Source: Chersky-840 sp963848335 (GTDB taxonomy: Bacteria; Actinomycetota; Acidimicrobiia; Acidimicrobiales; UBA8190). From it: a stretch of 64,000 nt of DNA. Positions within the stretch are counted from its first letter, which is position 1. Each line of letters begins with the position of its first letter. The notes beneath the pieces are model-generated. The model was given only the letters and a program-made list of their open reading frames with translations, was not told the DNA's origin and ran no database searches. Position numbers and translations under genes: made by a program. The stretch covers positions 558,001-622,000 of the forward strand of contig CAWKDD010000003.1 in the NCBI GenBank assembly GCA_963848335.1, given 5' to 3'. Shown piece by piece: positions 47,368-56,018 of this stretch.

Positions 47368-47652
47368 ATGGCCACGATCCAGATCACCGCGGCCGGGGAC
47401 GGCACCTTCCACGTCGAGGTGCGCGACGGCGCCGTCACCACCTCCCACACCGTGACGGTGCCCCCTGGGCTCGGCGCCGATCTCGGTTGGGCGCCCGGGC
47501 GTGAAGAGGCTCTCGTCGGGCGGTCGTTCCGGTTCCTCCTCGAGCGCGAGCCGGCCACCTCGATCCTGCCCCGGTTCAGCCTGGAGGTGATCGGCCAGTA
47601 CTTCCCCGAGTACCGCGGCGAGATGCGGGCGGGGGCGGACGACGCGGACTAG
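47368..47652 (+). CDS. small conserved hypothetical protein
   Basis: 94 residues from ATG 47368. The sequence 'TIQITAAGDGTFHVEVRDG', 'HTVTVPPGLGADLGW', 'LVGRSFRFLLEREPATSILP' and 'LEVIGQYFPEYRGEM' is strand-rich with a short acidic tail. No catalytic residues, signal peptide or membrane segment are visible. Proteins with this 'RFLLEREPATSIL..F.L..I..YFP.Y' pattern occur in actinobacteria without known function. It is divergent from the peroxidase gene and convergent with the HAD phosphatase. Confidence 0.75.
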   Translation: MATIQITAAGDGTFHVEVRDGAVTTSHTVTVPPGLGADLGWAPGREEALVGRSFRFLLEREPATSILPRFSLEVIGQYFPEYRGEMRAGADDAD

Positions 47653-47656
47653 AGGG

Positions 47657-48373
47657 TCACACCGGGCGGGAGGCGGCCAGGCCGTCCCACACGGCGTCGT
47701 CGAGCTGGAGCAACGAGCCCAACACCACGTCGGCACGTGTCAGGACCTGCACCAGCGTCTCGCCTCCGCCCCCGGCGCCAGGGAGCTCGGAGGCGGCGGT
47801 GGGGTCGGCCTCGGGAACGGCCACGCACGCCATGCCCGCGCCCTTGGCGGCGAGGACACCGGCGGCCGAGTCCTCGAACACGACACACGCCTCGGGATCC
47901 ACACCGAGGAGCCGGGCGGTGGTGAGGAAGATGCCGGGATCGGGCTTGCCCAGCACCTCGTCCTCGGCCGAAGCCACGACGGCGAAGCGGGCGCCGAACC
48001 CGAAGCGGCGCACCACGGTGTCGATGAGCCGACGCGGCGACGACGACGCCAGGGCCAGGACCGCCCCGCGGCCCCGGCAGAACTCCAGGGCGTGCGAAGC
48101 ACCGGGCTTGAGCTCGACGGCCGCCTCGAGGCGCCGCGCCATGGCCTCGACGATCTCGGCCGCCACCGCCCGTCGCGACGCCCCGTGCCAGGGGTAGCGG
48201 GCGTACCAGTGGGCGACGGCGTCGCCGAGGAACATCCCCTTGGTCTCGAGGCAGCGCTCCACCGTGAGGGGCACGCCGTGACGGCCGAAGACGTCGATCT
48301 CCACGTCGTGCCAGATGGGCTCGCTGTCGACGAGCAATCCGTCCATGTCGAAGATGGCGGCCTCGATCGTCAC
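47657..48373 (-). CDS. HAD-superfamily hydrolase (beta-phosphoglucomutase-like phosphatase)
   Basis: About 238 residues. 'AAIFDMDGLLVDSEPIWHDV' carries the nucleophile Asp and acid/base Asp of motif I, 'LALASSSPRRLIDTVV' motif II (Ser), 'LGKPDPGIFLTTARLLGVD' motif III (Lys), and 'CVVFEDSAAGVLAAKGAGM' motif IV (Asp). The cap helices between residues 20 and 85 place it with YniC/GPP/PGM-type sugar-phosphate phosphatases. The substrate is unknown. GTG 48373 starts 11 bases after the stop of the membrane protein gene, without an obvious Shine-Dalgarno. Confidence 0.9.
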   Translation of the reverse strand: MTIEAAIFDMDGLLVDSEPIWHDVEIDVFGRHGVPLTVERCLETKGMFLGDAVAHWYARYPWHGASRRAVAAEIVEAMARRLEAAVELKPGASHALEFCRGRGAVLALASSSPRRLIDTVVRRFGFGARFAVVASAEDEVLGKPDPGIFLTTARLLGVDPEACVVFEDSAAGVLAAKGAGMACVAVPEADPTAASELPGAGGGGETLVQVLTRADVVLGSLLQLDDAVWDGLAASRPV

Positions 48374-48384
48374 CGGTGGTGTCG

Positions 48385-49098
48385 TCAGTTGAGGATGTTC
48401 ACGGCCCTGGACACGACCAGGGCGACGGTCAGCAGCGACGCCAGGGACTGCACCATGAAGAGGATCTTCGCCCAGGGCGTGAGCGGCATGGTGTCGGTGG
48501 GGCTGAAGGCGGTGGCGTTGGTGAACGACGTGAAGAGATAGTCGATGAAGGAGGGCGACCAGTCGGGGCGGGTGGCGTCGGGGGCGGTCATCTGCGGGAA
48601 GAGGAAGTCGGGTTGGCGCCGCTCGCTCTCCAGGCGGGCGACGGGCCCGCCCCGGTCGAGCTCCCAGTACCACAGGGCGAACACCAGCACGTTGGTGACC
48701 CACACCGGCACCGAGGCGTAGATGAGGCTGCGGCCCGTGTGCACGTGCACCGTCAGCAGCTCGTGGACGAGCTCGGCCAGCGACACCACGTTGGCGAGGT
48801 TCACGAAGGCGATGAGGGCAATGGCCACCGGGCGCAGGCGCCGCGACTCGCGGGTGAGGCGCGGGCTGGCGATGAGCAGGGACGCGCCGAGGGCACCCTC
48901 GAGAGCGGGGACGAGCCACCGGGGCCCGAGGCCCGAGATGAGCGTGTCGGGAAGAGCGAAGTAGAGGCCCATGGCCGAGACCACGGCCAACAGCGCCGGC
49001 CAGCGGGGCACGCTCGTCGCCCTCTCGCCCCACTCCGCCCGGTCCCGGCGGGTCTCCTCAGCACCGCTCCCGCCAGGGGGGGTCTGCTCCTCGGCCAT
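48385..49098 (-). CDS. membrane protein with pore-loop-like C-terminus
   Basis: 237 residues from ATG 49098. Five hydrophobic segments: 'WPALLAVVSAMGLYFALP', 'WLVPALEGALGASLLIA', 'VAIALIAFVNLANVVSLAEL', 'IYASVPVWVTNVLVFALWYW' and the last 'ILFMVQSLASLLTVALVVSR'. Before the last helix lies 'FIDYLFTSFTNATAFSPTDT', resembling the re-entrant loop and filter region of two-TM potassium channels and of DUF1345-type proteins ('YFSFTTGTTF'), but the TVGYG filter is absent. It could be an ion channel-like protein; that is inference. The N-terminal 30 residues are charged. Confidence 0.7.
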   Translation of the reverse strand: MAEEQTPPGGSGAEETRRDRAEWGERATSVPRWPALLAVVSAMGLYFALPDTLISGLGPRWLVPALEGALGASLLIASPRLTRESRRLRPVAIALIAFVNLANVVSLAELVHELLTVHVHTGRSLIYASVPVWVTNVLVFALWYWELDRGGPVARLESERRQPDFLFPQMTAPDATRPDWSPSFIDYLFTSFTNATAFSPTDTMPLTPWAKILFMVQSLASLLTVALVVSRAVNILN

Positions 49099-49262
49099 CT
49101 CGGTCCACGGTACCGAGGCGGCGTCGCGCACGGCGTGACCCTCGTGCACGGAGCAGACGCCACGGGCCACGGATGAACGTGGGGACCCCCTCGTCCGTAT
49201 CCTGGGAGAGGACCTGTTGCACCACGTGCACCAGGTCGCCGAACCGATCAAGGAGCCCTGTG

Positions 49263-49899
49263 ATGACGCATCCCGCTGACGCCGACACCCGGTTCGGGCG
49301 GCGCGCAGGGCTCGTCCCGACCCGGTTGGCGGGCCTGTGCCGCCCGGGGGCGACCGTGGCCGCCCTGGCCGTGGCGGCTCTCGCCCTCGCCGCTTGCGGG
49401 TCTTCGAGCCCGGCCAGCACCGACACGTCGTCCTCGACCACCACGCGGAAACCCGGGCGCGTCCGCATCGACCACCACCGCGGCGGCCAGCGCCACGGTG
49501 AAGACGGCCAGCACCTCCAACTTCGGGACGGTCCTGGTGAACAGCGCCGGCATGGCCCTCTACACCTACGGCCCCAACGGCAGCGGGACCACCAACATGT
49601 GCACCGGTGCCTGCCTGCAGGCCTGGCCCGCCCTCACCGTGCCGGCCGGCACCACCCCCACCCTGGCCGCGGGCGTGGCGGGGACGCTGGCCACGGCCAA
49701 ACAGGCCGACGGCACCCTCCAGGTGACCTACGACGGCAAGCTCCTCTACACCTTCTTGTCCGACTCGTCGCCGGGTCAGGTCACCGGCAACGGCGTGGCC
49801 ATGTTCAACGTGGCCAAGGTGTCGACCCCGGCCTCGGGCACCTCGGCCGGGACACCCACGACGATGGCGCCGTCCTCGGGCGGGGGCAACGGGTATTGA
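49263..49899 (+). CDS. COG4315-like lipoprotein, one frameshift
   Basis: ATG 49263 has AAGGAG seven bases upstream. A signal peptide ending 'VAALALAACGSSSP' gives a lipobox Cys (LAAC), so it is a lipid-anchored exported protein. Near 49460 the frame changes within a CCCGGG run. The mature protein then continues 'TASTSNFGTVLVNSAGMALY', 'CTGACLQAWPALTVPAG' and 'GKLLYTFLSDSSPGQVTGNG', which carry the Yx(FWY)xxD motif and paired cysteines of the COG4315 'secreted repeat' lipoproteins. Function is unknown; electron-transfer or heme-related roles have been suggested for relatives. It lies directly upstream of an ECF sigma/anti-sigma pair on the same strand, an association that recurs in actinobacteria. 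Confidence 0.82.
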
Positions 49900-49937
49900 T
49901 CCGGGACGCGACCCGAGCCCGGGACCACCAGGAATCC

Positions 49938-50564
49938 GTGCGCACCGTGGTGGCACCGGGCGGACCGCCAGAGCCCACCGTCGCCGACCAGGCCGGCGCG
50001 CCGGAGGGCACGCCACGCGCCGGTCGTTCGGCGCGGCGCGCGGCGCGCCAGCCCGACCCGGTCTCGGAGTCGGCTGACGCGGCCGGACTGCGCGTGGCGT
50101 TCCTGGCCCACGGCGGTGAGCTCTACGGCTACGCACGGCGCTCGCTGGGCGACCCCCGCGCCGCCGAGGACGTCGTGCAGGAGACCTTTATCCGGGCGTG
50201 GCGGGCTCGTGACCGCTTCGACGCCGGACTGGGGACGTTGCGCACGTGGCTGTTCACCATCGCCCGCCGGGTGGTCATCGACCATGCCCGCGCCCGCGCC
50301 ATCCGCCAGACCGAGCCGTTGCAAGCCGACGTCACCGTCGAGGACGACCTCGAGAACGCCATGATCGGCTGGCAGGTGGAGGAGGCACTGCGGCGCCTGC
50401 GTCCCGACCATCGCCAGGTCCTGGTGGAGACCTACTACCGGGGGCGCTCGGGCCGCGAAGTGGCCGAGGAGCTCGGGATCCCGGAGGGAACCGTGCGCAG
50501 CCGCCTGTACTACGGGCTCCGGACCCTGCGGCTCGCCCTCGAGGAGATGGGGTGGGAGCGGTGA
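49938..50564 (+). CDS. ECF RNA polymerase sigma factor
   Basis: About 208 residues from GTG 49938 (GTG 49947 is an alternative). After a 55-residue disordered lead comes region 2, 'AEDVVQETFIRAWRARDRFD' and 'LRTWLFTIARRVVIDHARAR' (core binding and -10 recognition). Region 4 follows, 'LRPDHRQVLVETYYRGRSG' and 'VAEELGIPEGTVRSRLYYGL' (helix-turn-helix for -35). The stop overlaps the anti-sigma GTG by four bases, so the two are made in fixed ratio. It resembles SigL/SigK-group factors. The nearby lipoprotein is a likely member of its regulon. Confidence 0.92.
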   Translation: MRTVVAPGGPPEPTVADQAGAPEGTPRAGRSARRAARQPDPVSESADAAGLRVAFLAHGGELYGYARRSLGDPRAAEDVVQETFIRAWRARDRFDAGLGTLRTWLFTIARRVVIDHARARAIRQTEPLQADVTVEDDLENAMIGWQVEEALRRLRPDHRQVLVETYYRGRSGREVAEELGIPEGTVRSRLYYGLRTLRLALEEMGWER

Positions 50565-51238
50565 TCCCCGACCCCTGCGACCATTTCCGGGGTCTCATCG
50601 CCATGGAGGTCGTGGGCCAGCTCTCGACCCCGGAACGGGCCGCGCTCGGTGCCCATGTCGAGGGATGCGGTTCGTGTCGCGACGAGCGACGGGAGCTGAT
50701 GACGCTCCCGACGGTGCTCGGGGCCGCAGATCCCGACCACTTCGACGAGAACGAGCTCCCGTTCACGCTGCGCCGCGCCGTCCTCGACCGGCTGCGCGCC
50801 GAGGAGCGGGCCGAGCGACGCGCCCATCGCTCCCGCTACGTGGTGGGGTCGGTGGCCGCCGCCGTCGTGGCCGCGGCCGTCGTGACCCTGACCCTCGCCT
50901 GGCCCTCGGGCCCGGTGACCAAGACGGTGGCGCTCGAGGGGCTCCCCGAGGTGCACGCCACCGCCCGGCTGACCTCGGAGCCGTGGGGGACGGCCATGGA
51001 GCTGCACGAGACCGGGCAGCCGCCCGGCGAGGTCCTCTCGGTGTCGGTGCGGACGGTGTCGGGCTCGTGGTGGCAGACCGGGACCTACCGGACGGTCGGT
51101 TCGTCGCTGCGCGTCACCATGGCGTGTGCCCTGCAGATGTCGAAGATCCGCAGCGTGTGGGTACGGGACCACATGGGCCGCGTCGTCATGCACGGATACC
51201 TCGACGAATACCGGGCCGCGCCGGCCTACCTGAACTGA
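50561..51238 (+). CDS. zinc-type anti-sigma factor, single-pass membrane protein
   Basis: 225 residues from GTG 50561. 'LGAHVEGCGSCRDERREL' contains the HxxxCxxC zinc anti-sigma (ZAS) motif at residues about 30-40, which holds the sigma factor. A membrane helix follows at about 95-117 ('VVGSVAAAVVAAAVVTLTLA'). The outer domain of about 105 residues has a beta-rich RskA-like pattern ('VHATARLTSEPWGTAMELHE', 'GYLDEY'). Signals outside the membrane would trigger release of the sigma factor, typically through regulated proteolysis. GGGAG lies just before the start inside the sigma gene. Confidence 0.9.
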   Translation: MIPDPCDHFRGLIAMEVVGQLSTPERAALGAHVEGCGSCRDERRELMTLPTVLGAADPDHFDENELPFTLRRAVLDRLRAEERAERRAHRSRYVVGSVAAAVVAAAVVTLTLAWPSGPVTKTVALEGLPEVHATARLTSEPWGTAMELHETGQPPGEVLSVSVRTVSGSWWQTGTYRTVGSSLRVTMACALQMSKIRSVWVRDHMGRVVMHGYLDEYRAAPAYLN

Positions 51239-51340
51239 GGAGGCCGGCCCGGGGGTCCGCCCCCGTCCCGTTACGCTGCGGCCCGTGGGGCCGCGACAAG
51301 GCGAGGCGCGACGGGCCGGGGACCGGGGCGGAGATCGGCG

Positions 51341-53062
51341 GTGACGGCGTCGCCGTCCTCGGCCGGAGCGCGTACCGTCGCCGAGCTCCTCCTGGCGCGG
51401 CGGGAAGACGACCGGGCCGGCCTGTACCACGACACCTCCACGTGGACCTGGCGCCAGGTCGTGGCCGAGAGTGCCCGCCGCGCCGAGCTGGCATCGGAAT
51501 TGCGCCGGCCCGGCCCGTTCCACATCGGAGTCCTGCTCGACAACGTCCCGGAGTACCTCTTCTGGCTGGGAGCGGCCGCGCTGAATGGTGCCGCCGTGGT
51601 GGGGATCAACCCCACGCGCCGCGGAGCCGAGCTCGCCCGCGACATCCGGTTCACCGACTGCCAGCTCGTGGTGACCGACGAGAGGGGTGCGAAGCTCCTC
51701 GACGGCCTGGACCTCGGTGTCACCGACGACCGCATCCTGCGCGTCGACGGCGACGGGTACCGGGCCCGACTGCAGCGGGCGCAGCCGGGGGCGGCTGCCG
51801 GGACTGCTGCGGGGTCGGGGCCGGCCGTGTCGCCCCAAGACCTGCTCCTCTTGCTGTTCACGTCGGGCACGACGGGCGACCCCAAGGCCGTGCGCTGCAC
51901 CCAGGCCCGACTGGCCGCCATCGCCGGCCGTGCCGCCGAGGGCTACGGCTTCGAACGCGACGACGTCTGCTACTGCCCCATGCCGCTCTTCCACGGCAAC
52001 GCGGTGATGGCGCTGTGGGCGCCGGCACTGGCGGTGGGCGCGTCGATGGCGATCGCGGGCCGCTTCAGCGCCTCGCGCTTTCTGGCCGACGTTCGCCGGC
52101 TCGGGGCCACGCGCTTCACCTACGTGGGCAAGGCGCTGGCCTATGTCCTGGCCTCCCCCGAACGCCCCGACGACATCGACAACCCCCTCCGACAGGGCTT
52201 CGGGACCGAGGCCTCGGCACCGGACCGGTCTCTCTTCGAACGGCGCTTCGGGTGCCACCTCGTCGAGGGGTACGGCTCGAGCGAAGGCGGGACCGCCATC
52301 AACGTGACCCCCGGCACACCCCCCGGATCGTTGGGCGTCCCGTTGCCGACCGACGACGTAGCCGTGATCAATCCCGCCACCGGGCGCGAGTGCGACCGGG
52401 CCCGCTTCGACGCCGGCGGGAGGCTGTGCAACCCCGGGGACGCCATCGGGGAGATCGTGAACCGTTCGGGGGGGCGGGGCTTCGAGGGCTACTACAAGAA
52501 TCCCGAGGGCGACGCCGAGCGCGTCCGCGACGACTGGTACTGGTCCGGAGACCTCGGATACCGCGACGAGGACGGGTTCTTCTACTTCGCGGGACGGGGA
52601 GGGGACTGGCTGCGCGTCGACTCGGAGAACTTCGCCGCCGCTCCCATCGAGCGGGTCATCGAGCGCCACCCCGACGTGGCCGCGGCGGCGGTGTACGCGG
52701 TGCCCGATCCTCGCTCGGGAGACATGGTCATGGCCGCCGTGGAGCTCCGCCCCGGGGCGGGGTTCGACCCCGACGCCTTCGCGGCCTTCCTCGACTCCCA
52801 GGCGGACCTCGGGACCAAGTGGCCGCCGCGCTTGGTGCGCGTGTCCCCGGGCCTCCCCCTCACCGCTACCGGCAAGATCACCAAGGCCTCGCTGCGGGAC
52901 GAGGGCTGGCAGTGCCTCGACCCGGTGTTCTGGAGCCCCGACCGCGGCGAGCTGCGCTACCGACCTCTCACCGACGACGACCGGCGCGTCCTGCGGGCCC
53001 GTTTCGCGGCCCACGGCCGGACGCATCTGCTCGGCCTCGGCGGTGCCCCTGCTCTCGACTAG
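51341..53062 (+). CDS. AMP-dependent acyl-CoA synthetase (FadD-like)
   Basis: 573 residues from GTG 51341. The P-loop 'LLLLFTSGTTGDPKAVRCTQ' binds ATP. 'GYGSSEGGTAINVTPG' is motif A4/A5, 'WSGDLGYRDEDGFFYFAGR' motif A7/A8 with Asp for ribose, and 'LPLTATGKITKASL' carries the C-terminal catalytic Lys. It activates a carboxylic acid to acyl-AMP and then acyl-CoA. 'GRGGDWLRVDSENFAAAPIE' resembles very-long-chain/FadD17-type actinobacterial enzymes. Substrate is unknown; fatty, terpenoid or steroid acids are possible. It starts about 100 bases after the anti-sigma gene and may have its own promoter. Confidence 0.92.
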   Translation: MTASPSSAGARTVAELLLARREDDRAGLYHDTSTWTWRQVVAESARRAELASELRRPGPFHIGVLLDNVPEYLFWLGAAALNGAAVVGINPTRRGAELARDIRFTDCQLVVTDERGAKLLDGLDLGVTDDRILRVDGDGYRARLQRAQPGAAAGTAAGSGPAVSPQDLLLLLFTSGTTGDPKAVRCTQARLAAIAGRAAEGYGFERDDVCYCPMPLFHGNAVMALWAPALAVGASMAIAGRFSASRFLADVRRLGATRFTYVGKALAYVLASPERPDDIDNPLRQGFGTEASAPDRSLFERRFGCHLVEGYGSSEGGTAINVTPGTPPGSLGVPLPTDDVAVINPATGRECDRARFDAGGRLCNPGDAIGEIVNRSGGRGFEGYYKNPEGDAERVRDDWYWSGDLGYRDEDGFFYFAGRGGDWLRVDSENFAAAPIERVIERHPDVAAAAVYAVPDPRSGDMVMAAVELRPGAGFDPDAFAAFLDSQADLGTKWPPRLVRVSPGLPLTATGKITKASLRDEGWQCLDPVFWSPDRGELRYRPLTDDDRRVLRARFAAHGRTHLLGLGGAPALD

Positions 53063-53118
53063 TGGGTCCCGACGTGCTCTGATCGTTGCGGGACACCAGG
53101 GAGAAAGGCCAGAACAGC

Positions 53119-53937
53119 ATGAGTGTGATGAAGCGGTTGTCCGGGATCGTCCAGGCCAAGGCGAACAAGGCGCTCGACAAGGCCGAGAACCCCGCGGACA
53201 TGCTCGACCTGTCCTACGAGAAGCAGATGGAGAACCTCACCAAGGTCCGCCGCGCCCTTGCCGACGTGGCCACCGCCCGCAAGCGCCTCGAGCTGCAGGC
53301 CTCCCAGCTCCAGGGCCAGGCCCAGAAGCTCCAGGACCAGGCCAAGCAGGCGCTCGGGCAGGGCCAGGAGGACCTGGCCCGCGAGGCGCTGGCCCGGAGG
53401 GCGACCCTCGCCGAGCAGCTCGAGAGCCTCGGGACCCAGCACCAGCAGGTCGAGGCCCAGCAACAGCAGCTCGAGACCACCGCCACCCGACTCCAGGCCC
53501 AGGTGGACGCCTTCCGCACCAAGAAGGAGACGCTCAAGGCCAGCTACACGGCCTCCAAGGCCCAAGCCAGCATCGGCGAGGCCGTCTCGGGCATCTCCGA
53601 GTCGATGACCGACGCGGGCATGACCCTCGACCGAGCCCAGGACAAGATCGCCCAGATGCAGGCCCGGGCGGGTGCCATCGACGAGCTCCTCGACACCGGG
53701 GCGCTCCCCGACGCGCTGGGCGGGGGCGGGGACGACATCCAGAAGCAACTCGACGCCACGTCGCCGCGCCGGCCAGGTGGACGCCGAGCTGGCCGCCCTC
53801 AAGGCGCAGATCGGCACCGGGGCCGGCACCGAGCCCAGTGCCGGCCTCCTCCCGGGGCCGCTCCGGGCACCAACGGTGGCCCGGCCCCCGACGCGTCGGG
53901 CAACGGCGCCCCCGCACCCGAGGGAGGCAACTCCTGA
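53119..53937 (+). CDS. PspA/IM30 (ESCRT-III-like) family protein
   Basis: ATG 53119 opens 'MSVMKRLSGIVQAKANKALD', the N-terminal amphipathic helix of PspA proteins. 'LDLSYEKQMENLTKVRRALA' follows, then a long Gln/Leu/Ala coiled coil ('QLQGQAQKLQDQAKQALGQG', 'QQVEAQQQQLETTATRLQAQ') to about residue 190. PspA/Vipp1 proteins polymerise on membranes and limit proton leakage under envelope stress. Two shifts near 53765 and 53840 compensate each other: the middle should read 'GQVDAELAALKAQIGTG', while the end returns to frame ('GAPAPEGGNS'). The stop overlaps the PspAA gene, its standard partner. Confidence 0.9.
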   Translation: MSVMKRLSGIVQAKANKALDKAENPADMLDLSYEKQMENLTKVRRALADVATARKRLELQASQLQGQAQKLQDQAKQALGQGQEDLAREALARRATLAEQLESLGTQHQQVEAQQQQLETTATRLQAQVDAFRTKKETLKASYTASKAQASIGEAVSGISESMTDAGMTLDRAQDKIAQMQARAGAIDELLDTGALPDALGGGGDDIQKQLDATSPRRPGGRRAGRPQGADRHRGRHRAQCRPPPGAAPGTNGGPAPDASGNGAPAPEGGNS

Positions 53938-54203
53938 TGGTCGTCCGCATTCTGGGAGAGGGGCGCTACGACGTGCCCGAGGCAGACCTGCCCGCCATCG
54001 AGCAACTCGACGCGCAGCTGGTCGACGCCATGGACCGCGACGACGAGACGGAGTTCGACAGCACCCTGGCCGACCTCATCGGCATGGTCCGCCACACCGG
54101 CACGCTCATTGCACCCGACGACCTGCGACCGTCCTCGTTGGTCGTGCCCCATGAAACCTCGACCCTGGCCGAGGTCCGCTCCCTCCTCGCCCAGGGGGCC
54201 TGA
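53937..54203 (+). CDS. PspA-associated protein PspAA
   Basis: 88 residues; ATG 53937 overlaps the PspA stop (TGATG). 'MVVRILGEGRYDVPEADLPA', 'IEQLDAQLVDAMDRDDETEF' and 'IAPDDLRPSSLVVPHETSTL' match the PspAA domain, which accompanies PspA in actinobacteria and binds it. The protein is small, acidic and cytoplasmic. The usual membrane partners (PspM/N, toastrack or LiaF-like proteins, or a ClgR regulator) are not adjacent here, so the pair may act with factors encoded elsewhere. Confidence 0.88.
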   Translation: MVVRILGEGRYDVPEADLPAIEQLDAQLVDAMDRDDETEFDSTLADLIGMVRHTGTLIAPDDLRPSSLVVPHETSTLAEVRSLLAQGA

Positions 54204-54233
54204 CACCAGGCCCCAGGTCTCGACGGAGGTCGG

Positions 54234-54959
54234 TCAGGAAACGCCCTTGTGGGCGGCATCGGCCAGGTCGACGAGCTCGGAGAGCTCGCCCGCGTCGAGC
54301 GCCGAATAGGCGCGGGCCACGATGCGGTTGGTGGCGGCTTCGGCCTGCTCCCAGGTGTCGCGACGTGATTCCACCTCGGGGAAGGGCTCCACCCAGCCGA
54401 AGAGCTCGGTCATGAACGGGGTCTTGATCAGAACCGCCTCCATCGGATCGAGGCCCGACGCCACCACGGCGGCGCCGTGCGCCGCCCCCCGCAGCTCCCG
54501 CGTCACGTTGAGCCGATGCAACGCCACAGCCTTGGGATCGTCGGGCTCGGGCATGGCCCGCCACGCTGCGAACAGCGGCGAGACCGAAGGTGAAGCGGAC
54601 GCGTTCACCTGTCCGAGCAGCTCGGCCAGGCGGCCGTAGTCCACGTCGTCGGGGAGATGTCTGGCCGACCAGGTCGTGAGGCATCCGGCGAAGGCCTCCG
54701 CCGCCTCCGCCACCGGCATCACGGCCCGGCCGCGCTCCCAGGCGTCGTGGACCTTGGTCGGGTTGAAGAACACGAAGGCCGCCGCCACGACGCTGCTGTC
54801 CACCTCGCCCAGAGCCCCGCCCCGTCCCGCGAAGTAGAAGTCGACGCCGTCGAAGCCGAGCTCGGCGCCCCGCTTGTACGTGGCGCCGGCCATCATGAAG
54901 CCGGCGGGCAGGTAACTGACGGCGTCGGTGCTGGCGCGGGCGGCCTCTACGGCGTCCAT
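54234..54959 (-). CDS. SCO6745-like conserved actinobacterial protein
   Basis: About 241 residues, starting at ATG 54959 with GAGGAGC seven bases upstream. 'SYLPAGFMMAGATYKRGAEL', 'FYFAGRGGALGEVDSSVVAA', 'FVFFNPTKVHDAWERG' and 'LHRLNVTRELRGAAHGAAVV' match the SCO6745 family, a helical protein with conserved H, E and R residues found across actinobacteria. Its reaction is unknown. It converges with pspAA and is divergent from the LLM oxidoreductase gene at 55068. Confidence 0.82.
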   Translation of the reverse strand: MDAVEAARASTDAVSYLPAGFMMAGATYKRGAELGFDGVDFYFAGRGGALGEVDSSVVAAAFVFFNPTKVHDAWERGRAVMPVAEAAEAFAGCLTTWSARHLPDDVDYGRLAELLGQVNASASPSVSPLFAAWRAMPEPDDPKAVALHRLNVTRELRGAAHGAAVVASGLDPMEAVLIKTPFMTELFGWVEPFPEVESRRDTWEQAEAATNRIVARAYSALDAGELSELVDLADAAHKGVS

Positions 54960-55067
54960 GGTCACGCTCCTCGGTCTGTACGGGTCGCCGACGCTACCGG
55001 CGGGCCCCTGGCACTAACCTTCGCACATGACGGGGACCGACCTCCCGGGGCAGGGCCGGGCCCGTCC

Positions 55068-55973
55068 GTGAAGGTCCGCATCGGGATCGGCACGGGGACC
55101 TCCGTGATGTCGGGGGACGAGCTCGGCCACCTCGTCGAGGCCATGGCGTCCTACGGCTTCGACTCCCTGTGGTGGTCCGACGTCCTCACCGTCCCCGGCG
55201 ACGATCCCCTGGCGGCCATGGCCTACGCGGCGGGCCGTGCGCCACGGCTGAAGATCGGCACCACCATGGTGCTGCCCGGGCGCAATCCCGTGCGGCTGGC
55301 CAAGCAGCTCGCCACCCTCGACCGGCTGTCGGGGGGCAGGCTGCTGGTCACCTTCGTCCTCGGGCTGCGCCTGGCCGCCGAGCTCGACGCCATGGGCGTG
55401 CGGGCCGGGGACCGCGGCCGCGAGCTCGACGAGCTGTTGCCCCTGCTGCGCCGGTTGTGGACCGAGGACGCCGTCGACCACGAAGGCGAGTCGTGGAAGC
55501 TGCACGGGGTGTCGGTGGAGCCCAAGCCCGAGCAGCATCCCTTCGACGTGTGGCTGGGCGGCAGCGCCCCGGGCGCGCTCCGGCGTGTGGGCGCCCTCGG
55601 TGACGGCTGGCTCCCTGCGCTGTGCACACCCGAGGAGGCCGCCGCCGGAAGACGCGTCATCGAGGACGTCGCCGCGCGGTGCGGCCGGCGCATCGACCCC
55701 GAGCACTTCGGCGTGAGCATCGGCTACACCCGCGGGGACGCGCCCGAGCAGCTGTTGCGACGGGTGGCGGCCCGCCGGCCGGGCGCGGGGAGCTCGGAGA
55801 CTACCGACGTCCGCGACCTGGTGCCCGACGGTGTGGACGGGCTGCGCCGTCTCATCGGGAAATTCGTCGAGGTGGGGTTCTCCAAGTTCGTGGTACGTCC
55901 CGTCACCCCGTCGACCTCGTTGGGAAACGAGCTCGAGGTGCTCGCCGACGGCCTGCTCGACCTGCAGACATGA
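55068..55973 (+). CDS. LLM-class (F420-type) oxidoreductase
   Basis: 301 residues from GTG 55068. The TIM-barrel pattern 'VRIGIGTGTSVMSGDELGHL', 'ASYGFDSLWWSDVL', 'LKIGTTMVLPGRNPVRLAKQ', 'LSGGRLLVTFVLGLRLA' and 'FDVWLGGSAPGALRRVGALG' is the bacterial luciferase-like family. In actinobacteria most such proteins use deazaflavin F420. The substrate is not deducible. Usually 'SGGRxxxGxGxGW' is found where this protein has 'SGGRLLVTFVLGLRLAAELD', so the cofactor-binding glycines are altered. It is followed by two small SRPBCC genes on the same strand. Confidence 0.88.
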   Translation: MKVRIGIGTGTSVMSGDELGHLVEAMASYGFDSLWWSDVLTVPGDDPLAAMAYAAGRAPRLKIGTTMVLPGRNPVRLAKQLATLDRLSGGRLLVTFVLGLRLAAELDAMGVRAGDRGRELDELLPLLRRLWTEDAVDHEGESWKLHGVSVEPKPEQHPFDVWLGGSAPGALRRVGALGDGWLPALCTPEEAAAGRRVIEDVAARCGRRIDPEHFGVSIGYTRGDAPEQLLRRVAARRPGAGSSETTDVRDLVPDGVDGLRRLIGKFVEVGFSKFVVRPVTPSTSLGNELEVLADGLLDLQT

Positions 55974-56018
55974 ACAGGGTCGTGGCATGCTGCGGCAATG
56001 CCGAGTGATGGAGGGGCG

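Noticed and set aside
50510..53026. About 840-codon minus-strand frame opposite the anti-sigma factor and acyl-CoA synthetase
   Set aside because: Shadow of two genes with clear motifs on the plus strand.
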